Notes: a model not told the origin generated them from the sequence alone. Shown: positions 34,022-47,114, counted from the first letter of the stretch. The stretch is DNA of 64,000 bases from Periplaneta americana (GCF_040183065.1 NC_091132.1:160229602-160293601); one strand, 5' to 3'. Program-made: numbers and translations.

Positions 34022-34268
34022 TTATTGGATTATTTTACGACCTGTATCAACATTTAGGTTATTTAGCGTCTGAATAATATAAAGGTGACAATGCCGGTGA
34101 AATGAGTCCGGGGTCCAGCACCGAAAGTTACCCAGCATTTGCTCGTATTGGGTTGAGGGAAAACCCCGGAAAAAACCTCAACCAGGTAACTTGTCCCGAC
34201 CGGCATTCGAACCCGGGCCACCTCGTTTCGCAGCCAGACGCGCTGACCGTTACTCCACAGGTGTGGAC
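34022..34268 (-). repeat. SINE (main family), well preserved copy
   Basis: On the minus strand the head has GGAGTAACGGTCAGCGCG and B-box-like GGTTCGAATGCC, followed by GTTACCTGGTTGAGG and TTTTCCGGGGTTTTCCC. The 3' end reads CGTAAAATAATCCAATAAAA. Few changes from the other good copies suggest fairly recent spread. Confidence 0.85.
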
Positions 34269-34597
34269 CCTTCCTTCCTCACATATAGTGCTCTACGTCT
34301 CTCTATTCCCGCAACTTCCTTTATTCTAGTCACTGCTTTATATTAGATTGGAATATCTCACTTACCTTTAAATGCGCCGGGATATCCTAGAACCTTTCAT
34401 TTAGTAAACCACTATCATACCCATTACGCTATGAATTCGTTTATGAACAAACCCTTAAAAATTATGTTTACGTACAATTAACATCAAATACTCCCAAAGG
34501 AATTAAACATATGACTATATTATTATATAGTAGAACTGAATTCATTAGTTTGCTATTAACTTGATTACAGTTATTACGTCAAATAGATCATTAATTG
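34269..34597. other. AT-rich gap
   Basis: No feature recognised between the two SINEs. Confidence 0.6.
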
Positions 34598-34800
34598 TCG
34601 GCCTTGGTGTCGCAGTCGGTATAGTCCTCGCCTTCTGTGCCAGAGGTTGCGGGTTCGATGGCTTGTGCTTAAATGCGACACGCTCATGTCAGTAGATTTA
34701 CTGGCATGTAAAAGAACTTTTGCGGGAGAATATTCCAATACACCGGAGACGCCGATATAACCTCGGCAGTTACTAGCGTAGTTAAATAAAACAATAAAAA
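34598..34800 (+). repeat. Second tRNA-derived SINE family, full-length copy
   Basis: The head GTCGGCCTTGGTGTCGCAGT with B-box GGTTGCGGGTTCGATGG is tRNA-like. The body has TTAAATGCGACACGCTCATG, TTTACTGGCATGTAAAAGAA and CGCCGATATAACCTCGGCAG; the tail is GTTAAATAAAACAATAAAA. Flanks GATCATTAAT and GATCAATTAA may be a degenerate target duplication. Confidence 0.8.
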
Positions 34801-35713
34801 AACTGATCAATTAACTTAATATTATGCAAGGATCCAATATGATGGCATTACTACACTTACCCACTATCAATTGTATCATTATAGGTATATTAAATCTAGT
34901 CACTGCACTACTCGCCGTAGTATTCTTTTAATCGTATTGAGGTAGTCAAATTGCTATATGTTCTTTGAAACAGTCTTTCGAACATGCAATGTAATCTTCG
35001 GACATACCGGTACGTGACATCATATAGGCTTATTATATCATCCAACTTATTTATCAGGAAACAGCGACTCATCCTTGGATACTACCAGCTAATTATGTAC
35101 TGTATATCAAAGTCAAAGCCAGCAAAATCGGCATTACATTCCTTTTCTGACGAGACAGGAACTCGTAAAAATAAGTTAGGGAGATACTGTATTTTACAGG
35201 ATGTGTGGTTAACAGAGAGGAGAAAACGGCTTAAAATGAGTATCGCCTCTGCTGCCGATTCTAGGTTATGTACTGGTATACAAAGGATTAATGTAAGATA
35301 TGACGGAAAACGCACAGTGCAGACTGTTTTTCTAAAAAGAATAGGCCTAGTACAGGTGGTGTGACAAATGTTAGACAGTCTCATATGATGTTCAAATTTT
35401 GTATAAAGGAAGAGTCGAAAGAAAAAATCTTCTGTAGCATAAGTTGTATCGGTTTACCATGGAGTTGTCCACAGTGTAAGTTACAATACTTAAGATTGTG
35501 CAAATAAACTGGTTCCAAAACTCACACCTCAATCCGAAATTGTTTGCGAAATAACGAGTGTGCGCACAAAAGCTGCCAGTATTGTTGAGAGTGTTCTGGA
35601 CCATATACACAGTAATGAGTCATTCATGATATCAAACACAGTTATTTTATTTCTTAGTAGCATATTAGTTAAGATTATTCAAATTTAGGAAATAACCCTG
35701 TGGTTGAACGCCT
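34801..35713. other. AT-rich stretch, no convincing gene
   Basis: Overlapping open frames of about 100-126 codons on both strands near 34984-35384 show no motif, splice signal or family resemblance. I treat them as chance. Confidence 0.5.
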
Positions 35714-36180
35714 ATGAAATCGTACTTCTTATCTCAAGGGGAAGAAGAGAGCAGGAGTATGTTGTGGTCTGTTTTGAGTGAAGATGGCGACATTTCAGTA
35801 TATTTGTGCACTTTATGGTTCCTTCACAATGCACTTAAAATGTTTCACAGAATCATTCAACAGCTAGAACACAAGTCATTAACATCAACTGAGTTGCATG
35901 CTGTGGAAACTGAAATCTGAGCTTGACAATAAGCAAGTTGTTAAATTTTGTGGTTGTGAAGTCAATAAAATATTTAAGCACATGGGTGATTGAGCCAAAG
36001 ACAAGTTTCAGTCTAGAGCATCGGTTTTCTTTGACAATGATCTTCAATATCTTGTAAGTCATATGTTCTTGAATTGTCAGTTAAAAAAAGGGGAAATTCC
36101 ATGTTTGAAAATTCCGCCTACTTGGAAGGACCCTGAAATATTTGTTAATGATCTTCATCTCAGCTTTGAAGTTGGTAAGT
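35714..36180 (+). pseudogene. Broken transposase-like fragment, possibly hAT/ZBED type
   Basis: Pieces in shifting frames read LWFLHNALKMFHRIIQQLE, then KLKSELDNKQVVKFCGCEV, then FQSRASVFFDNDLQYLVSH. The order of a leucine-rich helix, a basic linker and a later aromatic stretch resembles the middle of hAT/ZBED-like transposases, but I cannot place it firmly. Several stops and frameshifts rule out function. No terminal repeats were found. Confidence 0.3.
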
Positions 36181-37849
36181 GTATGAAAGCCTTTGTACCC
36201 TTAAATTTCATTAGATGTTATAAATGAAAATTGTTTGGAAAGGAAATGAAATGAAACTCTTTAAAAAAAAAAAAAAAAGCATCAGTATAGAATTGGGTAA
36301 TATTTTGTTCCTTCAAACATTAAAGTAATTGATAATAGAGAAACGGTTAATAAGAAGCTTAAAAAAAGTTACATACACTATTTTATTAATCGACAGTTTC
36401 AAGAAGCACTTGAAGTAAACGAAGGGCAATATGTAATAATTCGGTTACATGAATATTCTCCACATCCCAGTAATTTGAAACTGATTTTTAGAAGACTGAA
36501 ATATGTACGAGGAACAAATTAATCTAATAAATGCTTTTCCAAAATTAAAAATACAATCACCATATCGATACGAAGTTCAGAGCTTTCTTAAAAAATTGTC
36601 CGGAGCATTTAATACCGTCTTACAGGGTAACTAATGTACACAGAGAATTGACTTCTGTCTAATGTCGAAAAGAATGCAGTTATAAATGATTAATCACATT
36701 GGCATAATACAGTATATTGGGCGGCTTTCCTGTAGATGAGAGAAAAATAATGCAAATGTTATACTTGTCTAACATGACAAGACTTGGTAAAAGAGGATCA
36801 TTTGAAGAGTTTAAATGTATAATGCGCCAAGTGAAAAAACATTGATTTCTTTTTTGTCTTAAAGTGTACTTTGAAACAACCGTTATTTAAATATAAAACG
36901 ATTCAAGTAAAACAGAACCTGAAAGTAGTTTCAAATCGTATCTTTAGACATAGATAGGAACATCACTGTTTCCAGATACAATGAGCTATGTGCTATTAGT
37001 AAGCAAGACTTTCCTTGAATGCCTCATTATTGTGAACATTGCAGCTTCTTTTGCATCATGATACTGTTACAACATGAGTGATATTGCTTCTAATGCATTA
37101 AAGAAAACGAGGAAGAAAGGACAAGATCCTACGCAGTCCGCTCGGAAAAATATTCGAGTGTCAGTGAATGCATACAGAACAAATTATAAATTTCGTTCAA
37201 ATTTTAATTAACAATCGCAAGTGAAAAAGGCACTATACCATACCATAATAGTTTTATTTAATACAGGAAAAATTGTACATTTAACAAATTTCCTAAGTTG
37301 TTTTGTGTAATCAAGATTTATAAAAAATATGTTGTTATTACGCCTTTACCTCATATACCTAACGGATTTATTGATGAAAATTGTCCAAAATACCTCTTTC
37401 TTAAGCCGTGACCGAGATTTTGCACAAAACGAAAAATGCAAGCATAAGTGAGATTTTTAGGCACCAGTAGATTTAATAAAAGTAGGAAATATTGTTTCAT
37501 AAAAACATTAACCTTCTCACACATCTGAGCTCTGTAACTTTAAAACTGCTTCTCCATACACTCATCTAACAACTAAATTTCAGATCTCGAAAACTTAATG
37601 AATAAGAATAACGAAGGCGTAGTGATGACACGAACAACTTTTCAGTCATTTTGAACAGTGGAGTGAGAGTGGCTATTTCAGCAAGAAAGTGAATTTGAAC
37701 AATCTGTAGAATTTAATTGTACCAGCAAACTTCCAGCTGGAAAGGGAAGGATTTGCGAGATATGATGGTTTATGTAAAGGATGAAAATAAATCTTTTTAT
37801 AAAATCATCAGGACTCATTATTTCAAATATAAGATATTTGACAGACCAA
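36181..37849. other. AT-rich stretch, no gene recognised
   Basis: An A-run near 36264-36280 may mark an old retrocopy end. Small frames are chance. Confidence 0.5.
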
Positions 37850-39220
37850 TGGTTCATTCATGAAAGCTTCGCTACAGATAATTTATATCTACCTATATTT
37901 ATTTTTTAAGGAAAATATATTCTTTATTGAATTGGTATAGGTTATTAATTGTTGTATGTCAGAGTTGAAGAAATTAATCTGTTTCCTTATTCATATTGAT
38001 TGATTTTGTTCCACTAATTACAGTATACTTAGTAGAATATAGTTCATAAAGCCCGTTATATTTTCTAGTCTTGTACCAAAAAGCGACATTTCACTAAATT
38101 TTCATGGTCATGACTGAGTACACATAACAAATAACATGATACATATCTTAAAACTATGGTTACTTTAATAAAATTTTTACAAGTATCCGACATTATAAAA
38201 ATACAAAAGTGCTTTCTGATTCACAACAATCCAAGAACGGAAACGGCAATGCATATAGATGTCAGTAACAACACGTATTTCGATATAACGCATTCTGATA
38301 TAATATGTGCATAATTGACCAATGGCTAATATATACACACGTTCATCTCCTTGATAGTTTAGGACATAAAATATATAAGAATTCAATTCACGAGGTATCA
38401 TATTCAGATAAAAGTAGCATAACACGGAAAATGATTCTACTGAATTGTTTAGATGGACTCGCTGTAGGAAGAATTCATATCACGGCTTATTTACTAGAAG
38501 AAACACGAGGAAATAGCTTATGATGACGAGAAAGTGAATCAAATTTCACGTTCTCTGCAAGTTCATTAATTACGAATGCTCACTTTTCAATGTACGTATT
38601 TGATAATTATTTCCGTTCTCGTTTCAGATCCCAGTTTATTGTGAACAAGGCCCAAAAGGTTTCTTACGTGTGCTAGGGTCCATGAAGGTTTAGCTTACAG
38701 GACTGAAAGAAACACATTCCACAGTCATCGCACTACAAAATCTTTCCCTTTATATGTTAGAAGACATATTTAAAATAGTTTTCTAAACGAACCACATTTC
38801 ATAGATATCATACTTGAAAGGGTTCTCGCCTACAGGTGTTCATGGATTTTAGGCAACCCGACCAGGGAAACACCACAAAAATCGCAATAGAATGGTTTGT
38901 TACAATATATATTTGAGTACATTGATACTTAAGATACACCTACTAGACAAACAAAGATGAGAGCCATCACATTTAGAAGTGTCATTGCCAGTGCGTAACA
39001 AGAGTTCATGAATTTTTACAGTTCTATGCAGAGAGAAGAAAGTAATTGATATCAATACACAATTTTTATTACTTCAAGGAAAATATATTCTTGAATTAAT
39101 AAGAATAGGTCATTAATTCTTGCATTAGAAACACATGCCACAAACATAATAAAATGAAATTAATACCATATAAGAAAACAAAATGACAAAACAGGAACAT
39201 TTGACATGATTCAGTGCCGA
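37850..39220 (-). other. Duplicated 3'-UTR-like segments of zinc-finger genes
   Basis: The word AAGGAAAATATATTCTT lies at about 37908 and 39075, followed in both by GAATTRRTA, RATAGGT and ATTAATTSTTG words. On the minus strand the first contains AATAAA (about 37931), a plausible polyadenylation signal. Between them (38640-38900) are two finger remnants. This suggests two successive zinc-finger genes or gene halves, each with its own 3' end. Confidence 0.5.
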
Positions 39221-40825
39221 AGGTCACGTATTTTTAGATTACCCGACTGAAAGAAACATTTACCACAAACCTCACACTTGAAAGGTTTCTCGCCTCTGTG
39301 CAGCCGAATATTGGATTTTAAATTACGTAACTGCGAAAAACAATTTCCCAGAAACATTACATTTGAAAGGTTTCTCCCTGTGTGCAGTCGTAGATGGGAT
39401 TTTAGATTACGTAACTGCGAAAAACAATTACCAGAAACATTATATTTGAAAGGTTTCTAGCCTATGAGCAGCCGTAGATGAAATTTGTAATTACGTAATT
39501 GAGAAAAAGAATTACTACAATCATCACATTTGAAAGGTTTTTTGCTCTTGTACAGCCGTAAATGGGATTTTAAATTACATAACAGCGAAAAACTATCACC
39601 ACAATCATCACATTTGAAAAGTTTCTCGCCCGTGTTCAGCCGTAGATGTAATTAAAATTACGGAACTGCGAAAAACAATTAACACAACAATCACATTTAA
39701 AAGGTTTCTCGCCTGTGCGCAGCCGTAGATGGCGTTTATAATTAAGTGACAACGAAAAATAATTACCGCAAACGTCATATTTGAAAGGTTTCTCTTCTTT
39801 ATGCAGTCGTAGATGGGATTTTAAATTATGTAACAGCGAAAAGCAATTACCCCAATCTTCACATTTCAATGGTTTCTCTCGTGTGTGCAGCAGTAATGAA
39901 ATTTTAAATTACGTAACTACGAAAAACAATTACCACAAACATTACATTTGAAATGTTGCTCGCCTGTGTGCAGTTGTAGATGGGATTTTAAAATACCTAA
40001 CTGCGAAAAAGAATTACCACACATATCACACTTGAAAAGTTTCACGCCTGTGTGCAGATGTTGAACGGATTTTAAATTAACTGCGAAAAACACTTACCAC
40101 AAACATCACTTCTGAAAGGTTTCCCGCCTTTGTGCAGTTGTATATACAATTTATTTACGTAACTGCGATGAACAATTAGCAGAAATATCTCATTTGAAAG
40201 GTTTTTCGCCTGTATGCAGTTGTAGACGTGAATTTAAATTACGTAACAGCAAAAACAATTAACACAAACGTCACATTTGAAAGGATTCTCGCCTGTGTGC
40301 AGTAGTATATGAAATTACGTAACACCGAGAAACAATTACCACAAACACCCATTTGAAAGTTTTCTCGCCTGTGTGCGGTTCTATATGAGATTTTTAATTA
40401 CTTGAATGCGAAAAACAATTACCACAAACATCATATTTGACAACCTTCTCTCCCGTCTGCAGGTGTTCATGGTATCATAGGCCTCTCGACTGAGAGATAC
40501 ACTATCGAGAAACATCACTTTTGAATACTTTCACGCCCGTGCGCTGCCGTAAATGGGACTTTAAATTATGTAGCAGACAGAAAACCATAACCACAAAATT
40601 AAAATTTGAAAGAACTATTCATGTGCCGGAGTTCATGGTATCTGATGCTACCCACGTAAGAGAAACATTAACCAGAAACATTACACTTGAAGGTCTCTCC
40701 ACCGTGTGCTGTTATGGATATTAACAGCAAAAAATATTACCACAAAAGCATCATTTCAAATGTTTGTCGCCTGTGTGCCGAAGTTCATGGAGTTTGATGC
40801 TACTCGTATTAAAGAAAGTCTTAAC
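38640..40825 (-). pseudogene. Decayed C2H2 zinc-finger array
   Basis: The reverse complement of the TGEKPFK linker codons (AAAGGTTTCTCGCCTGTG and variants) recurs about every 84 bp from 39271 to about 40780, roughly twenty times, with two more near 38657 and 38816. Finger bodies with C-x2-C and H-x3-H survive in pieces: frame 39636-39869 reads EDWGNCFSLLHNLKSHLRLH, then YDVCGNYFSLSLNYKRHLR. The shared unit differs from the intact array upstream (NCFSQLRN-type against SFSHSSS-type). Frameshifts, stops and missing cysteines are everywhere. It lies in the same orientation directly past the stop of the intact exon. Confidence 0.85.
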
Positions 40826-41933
40826 TCAAACAGTCCATTTAAAAGGTCTCTCCCCTGTGTGCCGACGCAAATGGCCTTTTAATGTTTGTAAGATTGCGAA
40901 GCACTTACCACAAAGATCGCATTTGAAACGTTTCTCGCCTGTATGCACAACTTCATGCTTTCTTAAGCTACCTGATTGCGAAAATTTCTTGCAACAAACA
41001 TCACACTTGAAAGGTTTCTCGCCTGTATGCACGTGGTTATGCCTCTTTAGGCTACTTGAATGAGAGAAACTAATGCCACAAGCATCACACCTGAAAGGTT
41101 TCTCGTCTGTGTGGACGCGTTTATGCGACTTTAGGTTACTTGAATGAGAGAAAAGAATATCACATACATTACACTTGAAAGGTTTGTGGCCTGTGTGCAC
41201 ACGTTTATGCGTCTTTAGGCTACTGGAAGTAGATAAACTAATGCCACACACATCACACTTGAAAGGTTTCTCGCCTGTATGCACGCGTTTATGCCTCTTT
41301 AGGGCAGTTGAATGAGAGAAACGAATGCCACACACATCACACTTGAAAGGTTTGTCCAGTGTATGCACGCGTTTATGCCTCTTTAGGCTACTTGATTGAG
41401 AGAAACAAATGCCACAAACATCACACTTGAAAGGTTTCTCGCCTGTATGCACGCGTTTATGCCTCTTTAGGCCAGTTGAATGAGAGAAACGAATGCCACA
41501 CACATCACACTTGAAAGGTTTGTCCAGTGTATGCACGCGTTTAGGCCTCTTTAGGCTACTTGATTGAGAGAAACAAATGCCACAAACATCACACTTGAAA
41601 GGTTTCTCGCCTGTATGCACGCGTTTATGCAACTTCAGATGGTTTGAACACGGGAATCGAGTGCCACAATCATCACACTTAAACGGTTTCTCACCTGTAT
41701 GCATTAGTTTATGCCTTTTAACTGCATCCTTGGACGAATGTCCGCTCAACTTTGCAGGATTGGAGACAGGTATTTTAGACTTTTCAGATTCGTATTTTTT
41801 CCCGTCTTCAAGAGACCGTGAAGGTATTCCCGAGGAAACTGAATTCTTGGGAATCTCACATACAGTCTCGTTCTCTTCTAGTGCAAGACTGTCGAATTCT
41901 GATAACACATTCCTCTCATTGGTAGCTGCAATC
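40826..41933 (-). CDS. C2H2 zinc-finger protein, terminal exon with ten fingers
   Basis: The acceptor TTTCCTTTAG precedes GATTGCAGC; one base completes an arginine codon begun in exon 48989-49071, then 368 codons follow to TGA at 40826. An N-terminal acidic/serine linker (about 80 residues, IAATNERNVLSEFDSLALEE onward) leads to ten tandem fingers CX2CX12HX3H joined by HTGEKPFKC linkers. Fingers 2 and 4, and 3 and 5, are near-identical, with HTLDKPFK linkers. Finger 2 has lost its first zinc histidine (SLKRPKRVH). The end, TGERPFKWTV, is an eleventh finger cut by a stop. Such proteins bind DNA in the nucleus, usually as transcription regulators; the target is unknown. Confidence 0.85.
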
Positions 41934-43263
41934 CTAAAGGAAAGATACTCTGAGTCTACACAACAATCGCAACAAATATACATACAATTGAATCAGGGAT
42001 TGCAGAAACAGCATATGTCACTATTTGTGGCGAAATGAGTTTATTCGAGTTTCATACACTGCTGATATAGGACAATCATTCCAAGCTGAAACAACATATG
42101 TCAGTATAGCCGTCTCACATTTGCAGACCAGTGAAATCCTGGAAACATGCAGAAAGAACACATGTCAAAAACATGTGTCAACACATTGGTTCCGATTTCA
42201 GACGGCAGACATCTACGACACAAGGATACAAAAATTCATCCCACTGAATGACAAATGTCTCTATTCTGGTGGTGAATACGTTGAAAAATGACTCAATAAT
42301 TGCTGTATCTCTGCCAATAAAACTTTCCATGAAATTTTGTTCTCTTTTGGTAAACGGCTCCAGAGAAATTAATTTTTACAGCCTTCGTAATTGCGCTCGA
42401 GTGGCCAAAATTTTGACATCATTAAAATCATGGAAAGCAAAAAAGATTAAATCTTTTATCTGTGCCCATGACAATGCTTGCTTGTAAGTACAAAGGAGAA
42501 TACCATATTTACCTTCTTCATTGGCATATTAACAGAAAATCTTGTCAATTCAAAGAGAGAAGCTTGACGATATACGCAAACTTATGCGTTACATACCACA
42601 TGAATATCAAGAATTTTACAATAATATTCTTCAGTGGCCTACTGTGGAAGAATAAGTTGATTTATATCCTGAACTTATGTATTAACTACACAGTAGGGCT
42701 ATGCATATATTATATCCCTAATTTGACAAATAAACTTTTGTTGAAGTAAAATTATTACACTATGCTTTTGATTACTTGCAGAAACAGCAAATGTCATGCA
42801 AATATATATTGGTTTATTTCATTAACAATTCATTCGATTCCCATAAATTTGGTATAAAACGACACATTGATTAGGCTTCTGTCTGAAGAAGCCACTACTA
42901 TAGCCAATGATGTCACCTACCACCAGTAATACCAGTTTTTGTGTCTACTGCAAAATTCACCTTTCGTGACATGTGCAGTTACTGCAATCCCCGATTCAAT
43001 TATTGGATATTTAAAACAAAACAAACCTATCTCACCAGGAGGTACAATAGCATTGGTGATGCATCCGTGTAATATATTTGTGAGTAATTTTGGATGTCTC
43101 TAAATTGTCTCGCCAAATTGGTCTTTATCTGTACAACCCCTTTGTCCAAAGTCATATTTTTCGACAGGAGTGTGCTATTTTCTGCGATTGTTTCGGAATT
43201 CGGGATTGCAAATAGGCTATAACGTTTTCTACCCTAATACTTGTCATATTTACGATGTTATAC
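41934..43263 (-). other. Intron of the zinc-finger gene, left part
   Basis: AT-rich; the pyrimidine tract and AG at 41934-41946 form the acceptor. Small open frames near 42025-42750 show no recognisable family. Confidence 0.6.
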
Positions 43264-44412
43264 GAGGGTCACGTCAAATGTCATGCACAACATATATTTA
43301 AAAATTAGGTTTTTGTCCTACAGCTCTGTTATTTTCACAGTATGTAGATACATTCTTTAGGCACAAAATCTCTTTTCCACATCATCCCCGTCCCTTTCAA
43401 CTGTCTTACGCCACCTCTGAAAGAGGGCTTGTATAGCAGCACGGTAAAAGTCTGGACCAACACGTCTGAGCCAGTTTTTACCAGCGTGCACAAAGGACTC
43501 GTCATATACAAATCTCGTTCTGCGAAGAGATTCTTTCAGTTTACCAAAGAGATGTTAGTTGTATGGTGCCAGATCTGGACTGTAAGGCGTATTTCAGTGT
43601 TATCCATACAACTTTCCTGATCTGGTCTGTGGTCCTGTGACTGACATGTGGCCATGCGTTGTCGTGCAATAGGACAACATTATGCTTCTCCTGATGTGGT
43701 CGAACACGACTCAGTTGAGCTTGAATTATCTTGAGAATTAATGATGGTTCTGTGTGGCATGATGTCCAAAAGAGTCCTCCTGAATCGCAAAAACACAGTA
43801 GTCATAGCTTTTCCTGCTGAAGGCACAGATTTTAATTCCTTTTTCTTTGGTGAATTCTCATGATGCCATTGTCTGGCTCTTTGTCTTCAGTGGAAAATGG
43901 TGGAGCCATGTTTCATATCCTGTCAAAAATTTTGCAAGAAAGTCATCTCTACCATTCTCATAATTGTCCAAATTTCGCTGGACACTGTTTTTCGGATTTC
44001 TTTGCGGCCTTCTGTCAGCATCATCGGAAACCACCTGCCACAAATCATTTTTAACCCCAAATGTTTCAATATTCCACACACACTTGCTTCTCCTATTCCA
44101 ACTAGGAGAGACAATTCTTTCACTGTTACGCTTTTGTCACCCACAACCGTGTTGTTAACGCGCTGCACTTTGTCAGGACTTCTTGCAGTGCAGGGTCAGC
44201 CGCTGCAAGCATCCTGAATATTGGCGTGCCCTCTTTCACCAGAAAATCTGCTTGCCTACCAACTAACCATACTGCGATCTACAGCTACACTTTCATACAA
44301 TTTTTACAACTTCTTGTAAATGTTTCCCACTGTCTCGTTCTTAAAGCACAGGAACTCGATAACAGCACGTTGCTTTTGACGAATGTCAAGTACAGCAGCC
44401 ATCCTGAAGGAG
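43264..44412 (-). pseudogene. Degenerate mariner transposon
   Basis: The frame starts MAAVLDIRQKQRAVIEFL near 44402 and shows, in shifting frames, ASVCGILKHLGLKMICGRW, LAKFLTGYETWLHHFP (catalytic GDE changed to GYE), and YSPDLAPYNHLFGKL-like sequence with the final aspartate changed. The end reads ALFQRWRKTVERDGDDVEKR. At least ten stops or shifts are present. The left edge ACGAGGGTCACGTCAAATG (about 43264) resembles a mariner terminal repeat; the right one was not found. It belongs to a different mariner lineage from those at 16.3 and 56.2 kb. It lies within the zinc-finger gene's intron. Confidence 0.8.
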
Positions 44413-44939
44413 TGCTATCACGGGAAGGACTTATAATAAATTTGAATATAAGCGGGGAGGATGTATCTATGACCTCCATAAATTAGAAAGGTGTAGAATA
44501 GAAAATAAATTAGAACACTGCTGTGCATTATTTTTGAAGTGACACTCGTGGTTTGTTAATTTTGTCACTTACAATTTTGAAAATTTGGAGAACAGTACTG
44601 ATTTCATTTCATAAAAATCATTATCATAAAAAAATTAGTATTGGTATTATCGGTATTTGTTGTTTTGCCAATATTAAACTAGTAACATTACTTTCAAACT
44701 TCTTCAACAATGTAATTTACAATTCTAAAGGAATATAGGTCCAGTAAATAGTTTTTTTCTGTTTTAATGACAAGTGTATTCGCACTCAATGACATAAAAG
44801 CATAAATTGACTCAATTGAGAGAAGTATTGGAGATGTCTGTAGCAATATAGTCTCCTATTGAATGCATTTTAGTTAGTCACTTTTACGTGGGTGATGTTA
44901 TTTCCAAGTTATTATCAGAACAAGACCCTAGAAATTTGG
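44413..44939. other. AT-rich intron sequence
   Basis: Nothing recognised besides short A-rich runs. Confidence 0.55.
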
Positions 44940-45830
44940 TATAAATACCTGTCATTGTCATACCACCAAGTTCACACAGTAGGGATTCCGGATGGGTCTC
45001 CAGAGAACAGACAAGAACTAAGGAATGAGAACTTCCCAAGATGTTATATTAGCTTTCTAGAGAATAGGACGAAGAGTAACAACGAACAACTCTTCATAAG
45101 CTGTAATTTGATAGAGAAGATTTTAGTTCAAAACCTAGCCCTCACTGGTGAGGAAAAGAAAGAAAGTTCATATTCCCAAACGTACACAGTAGGGAAAGGA
45201 AGAGAAGTTCTTTCTGTTTCTTTTTGGGCTATTGGTCATTTGACTGACAGTCTATAATCCAAAACAAAAGAAGAAGAAGATTGTGTTGTGCTACTGCCAT
45301 CACAGCATCATGACATTTCTTGTTTAAAGAAAGACAATAATTTCAAGTCACAAATAATACTCGACTATAACAAAACCAAAGCAGGGGTGGATACTGTGGA
45401 CAAAATTGCTAGAGAAAACACAACTTCTAAGGTGGCCTCTGCGACTGTTCTGCAACATAAATGACGTCAGTTGTGTGAACGATCTCCAAACTCCTGAGAG
45501 GAAAATGAAGCAGAAAGATCATAGGCGTCTATTCCTGCCTGACCCAGGTGACCAGAAGGTACGTCCCTGAAGCACCCAAAGATCTACAACTGTAGTACTG
45601 AGAAAGTCAGAGCGTGTTTGTATGAAAGTGCCTGACACACACACTCCATAAAATGAGCGCTGCATTATCCACTATATCACCTGGAAATGGAAGGGAAAGT
45701 GGATACTGCCACATATTCTCAAGTTTGCCGGACAGGAAACTGACCAGAACCTTCAGACAACAGACGACAGTGAGACATATGGGTTGAAAGCGGACACTAT
45801 GAGAAAGGCGGAAATTAGGAAAGATTGGAG
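44940..45830 (+). pseudogene. piggyBac-like transposase relic
   Basis: LFISCNLIEKILVQNLALTG corresponds to the region after the 'DN.F.S' catalytic loop of piggyBac transposases, and ILDYNKTKAGVDTVDKIARE to their strongly conserved LDYNxTKxGVDTxD motif (catalytic Asp). The two parts sit in different frames with stops between. N-terminal and cysteine-rich C-terminal domains are lost. No TTAA-flanked ends were seen. It lies in the long intron of the zinc-finger gene, on the opposite strand. Confidence 0.75.
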
Positions 45831-47114
45831 AATACAGGGTTTGCAAAGACAGATCTCACCCAGGGTAGAATGCTATGAAAGAATTAACGATTTTGAGTGT
45901 TCCTTTGATGAATACAGTATATGTTTGGTTCTGTGTCTCTTATGAGCTTCCCCGTGTTACTCCACTCTAGAATTTGATTAGGATTGATCTGACCCCTACT
46001 TTATTATTGATGGCACCTAAGGCGGCATTCCATTTTATACAATTTGAAGTATGAAATATATGCAGATGTTGCTGAGCCTCTTTTTGATAATGGAAAATAA
46101 AGATGGACAAATTAATGAAACCATTCAGAATAATAATAACTACAGCATAGCACAACAAAGAATCCTACTATTGGTCACTAATGATTTCACATAATAATAT
46201 GTAAGCTTCACAGCAAAAAGAATGGACCGACTCTTGATAGTTAGAAATTCTAAGTTCTACGTGCAGTTCACACGTGTAAACGAACTCCACTTAAAGGTAT
46301 TGCTGTTCTGTTTGTTCATTGAAACTCGTCTGTCTACAATGTAGTTAACCTTACGAGGTGTGTGTGTGTGACTTAGGGATGTGTGCTTTTCCTACCATGG
46401 GTTGTGTGTTGAAATCCTAGTAGCGTAAAATTATTCCTTCCTTTAGTTCTAATTAATTTATTTTAAAAGTTACATGGCGTTTGTTAATAAACTTTGTGAC
46501 GCCTGTTTTATAAGATATTACTGCCCAACCACCTGTAGGCTCTTAATAGGCGAGTCCTGGTCTTTATAAACAAAATTAATATTTGTTTCACTTCCTAAAG
46601 AAACGAGAAACACATCAGATATAAATAAACGAAAACAAATATATAAACAAAAAAGACTATGTATTTAATAATAATACCATTTAATTTTATATGTGGTATA
46701 GGACTATTATCAAGAGTGCTACCTACAAACACTTGAACAAAATTGAAATTATTTCTTCACCATTTTATCCAGTGTGCTGTCTTAAGAAAGACATAGATCA
46801 GAAATATTTACAGTGATGTCCAGCCCTTTCCTCTAAACTAGCGACCTCATCCCATTCTAGTTCCCTTACATGCTTTTGTTCAATTTCCTTCCAGCACAGC
46901 ACGCACTCAAACATTACCTCCCCTGATATCCCTCTCCTACGTGCAGTTTTATGCCAGATGTCATAGCAAAGTACAAATTTAATACCGTGCATCACTCGAT
47001 TTCATGCTAACAAGTAAAGACCATTGAAGTCATCATCACATTATCTTCAATTACTTCAATGTTTACTTTTTATTTTAAATAATAACATAAAAATATGTTT
47101 CAGAAATAATATCA
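45831..47114. other. AT-rich intron sequence
   Basis: No gene or clear repeat. A 65-codon frame at 46798-46995 (minus) has cysteines and glutamates but no recognisable domain. Confidence 0.5.

Noticed and set aside
34984..35384. 126- and 100-codon overlapping frames
   Set aside because: No motif, codon pattern or splice context; opposite-strand overlap is typical of chance.
39230..41700. CRISPR-like array of regular repeats
   Set aside because: The 84-bp periodicity is the codon structure of tandem C2H2 fingers; it translates accordingly and lies in an insect-like genome.
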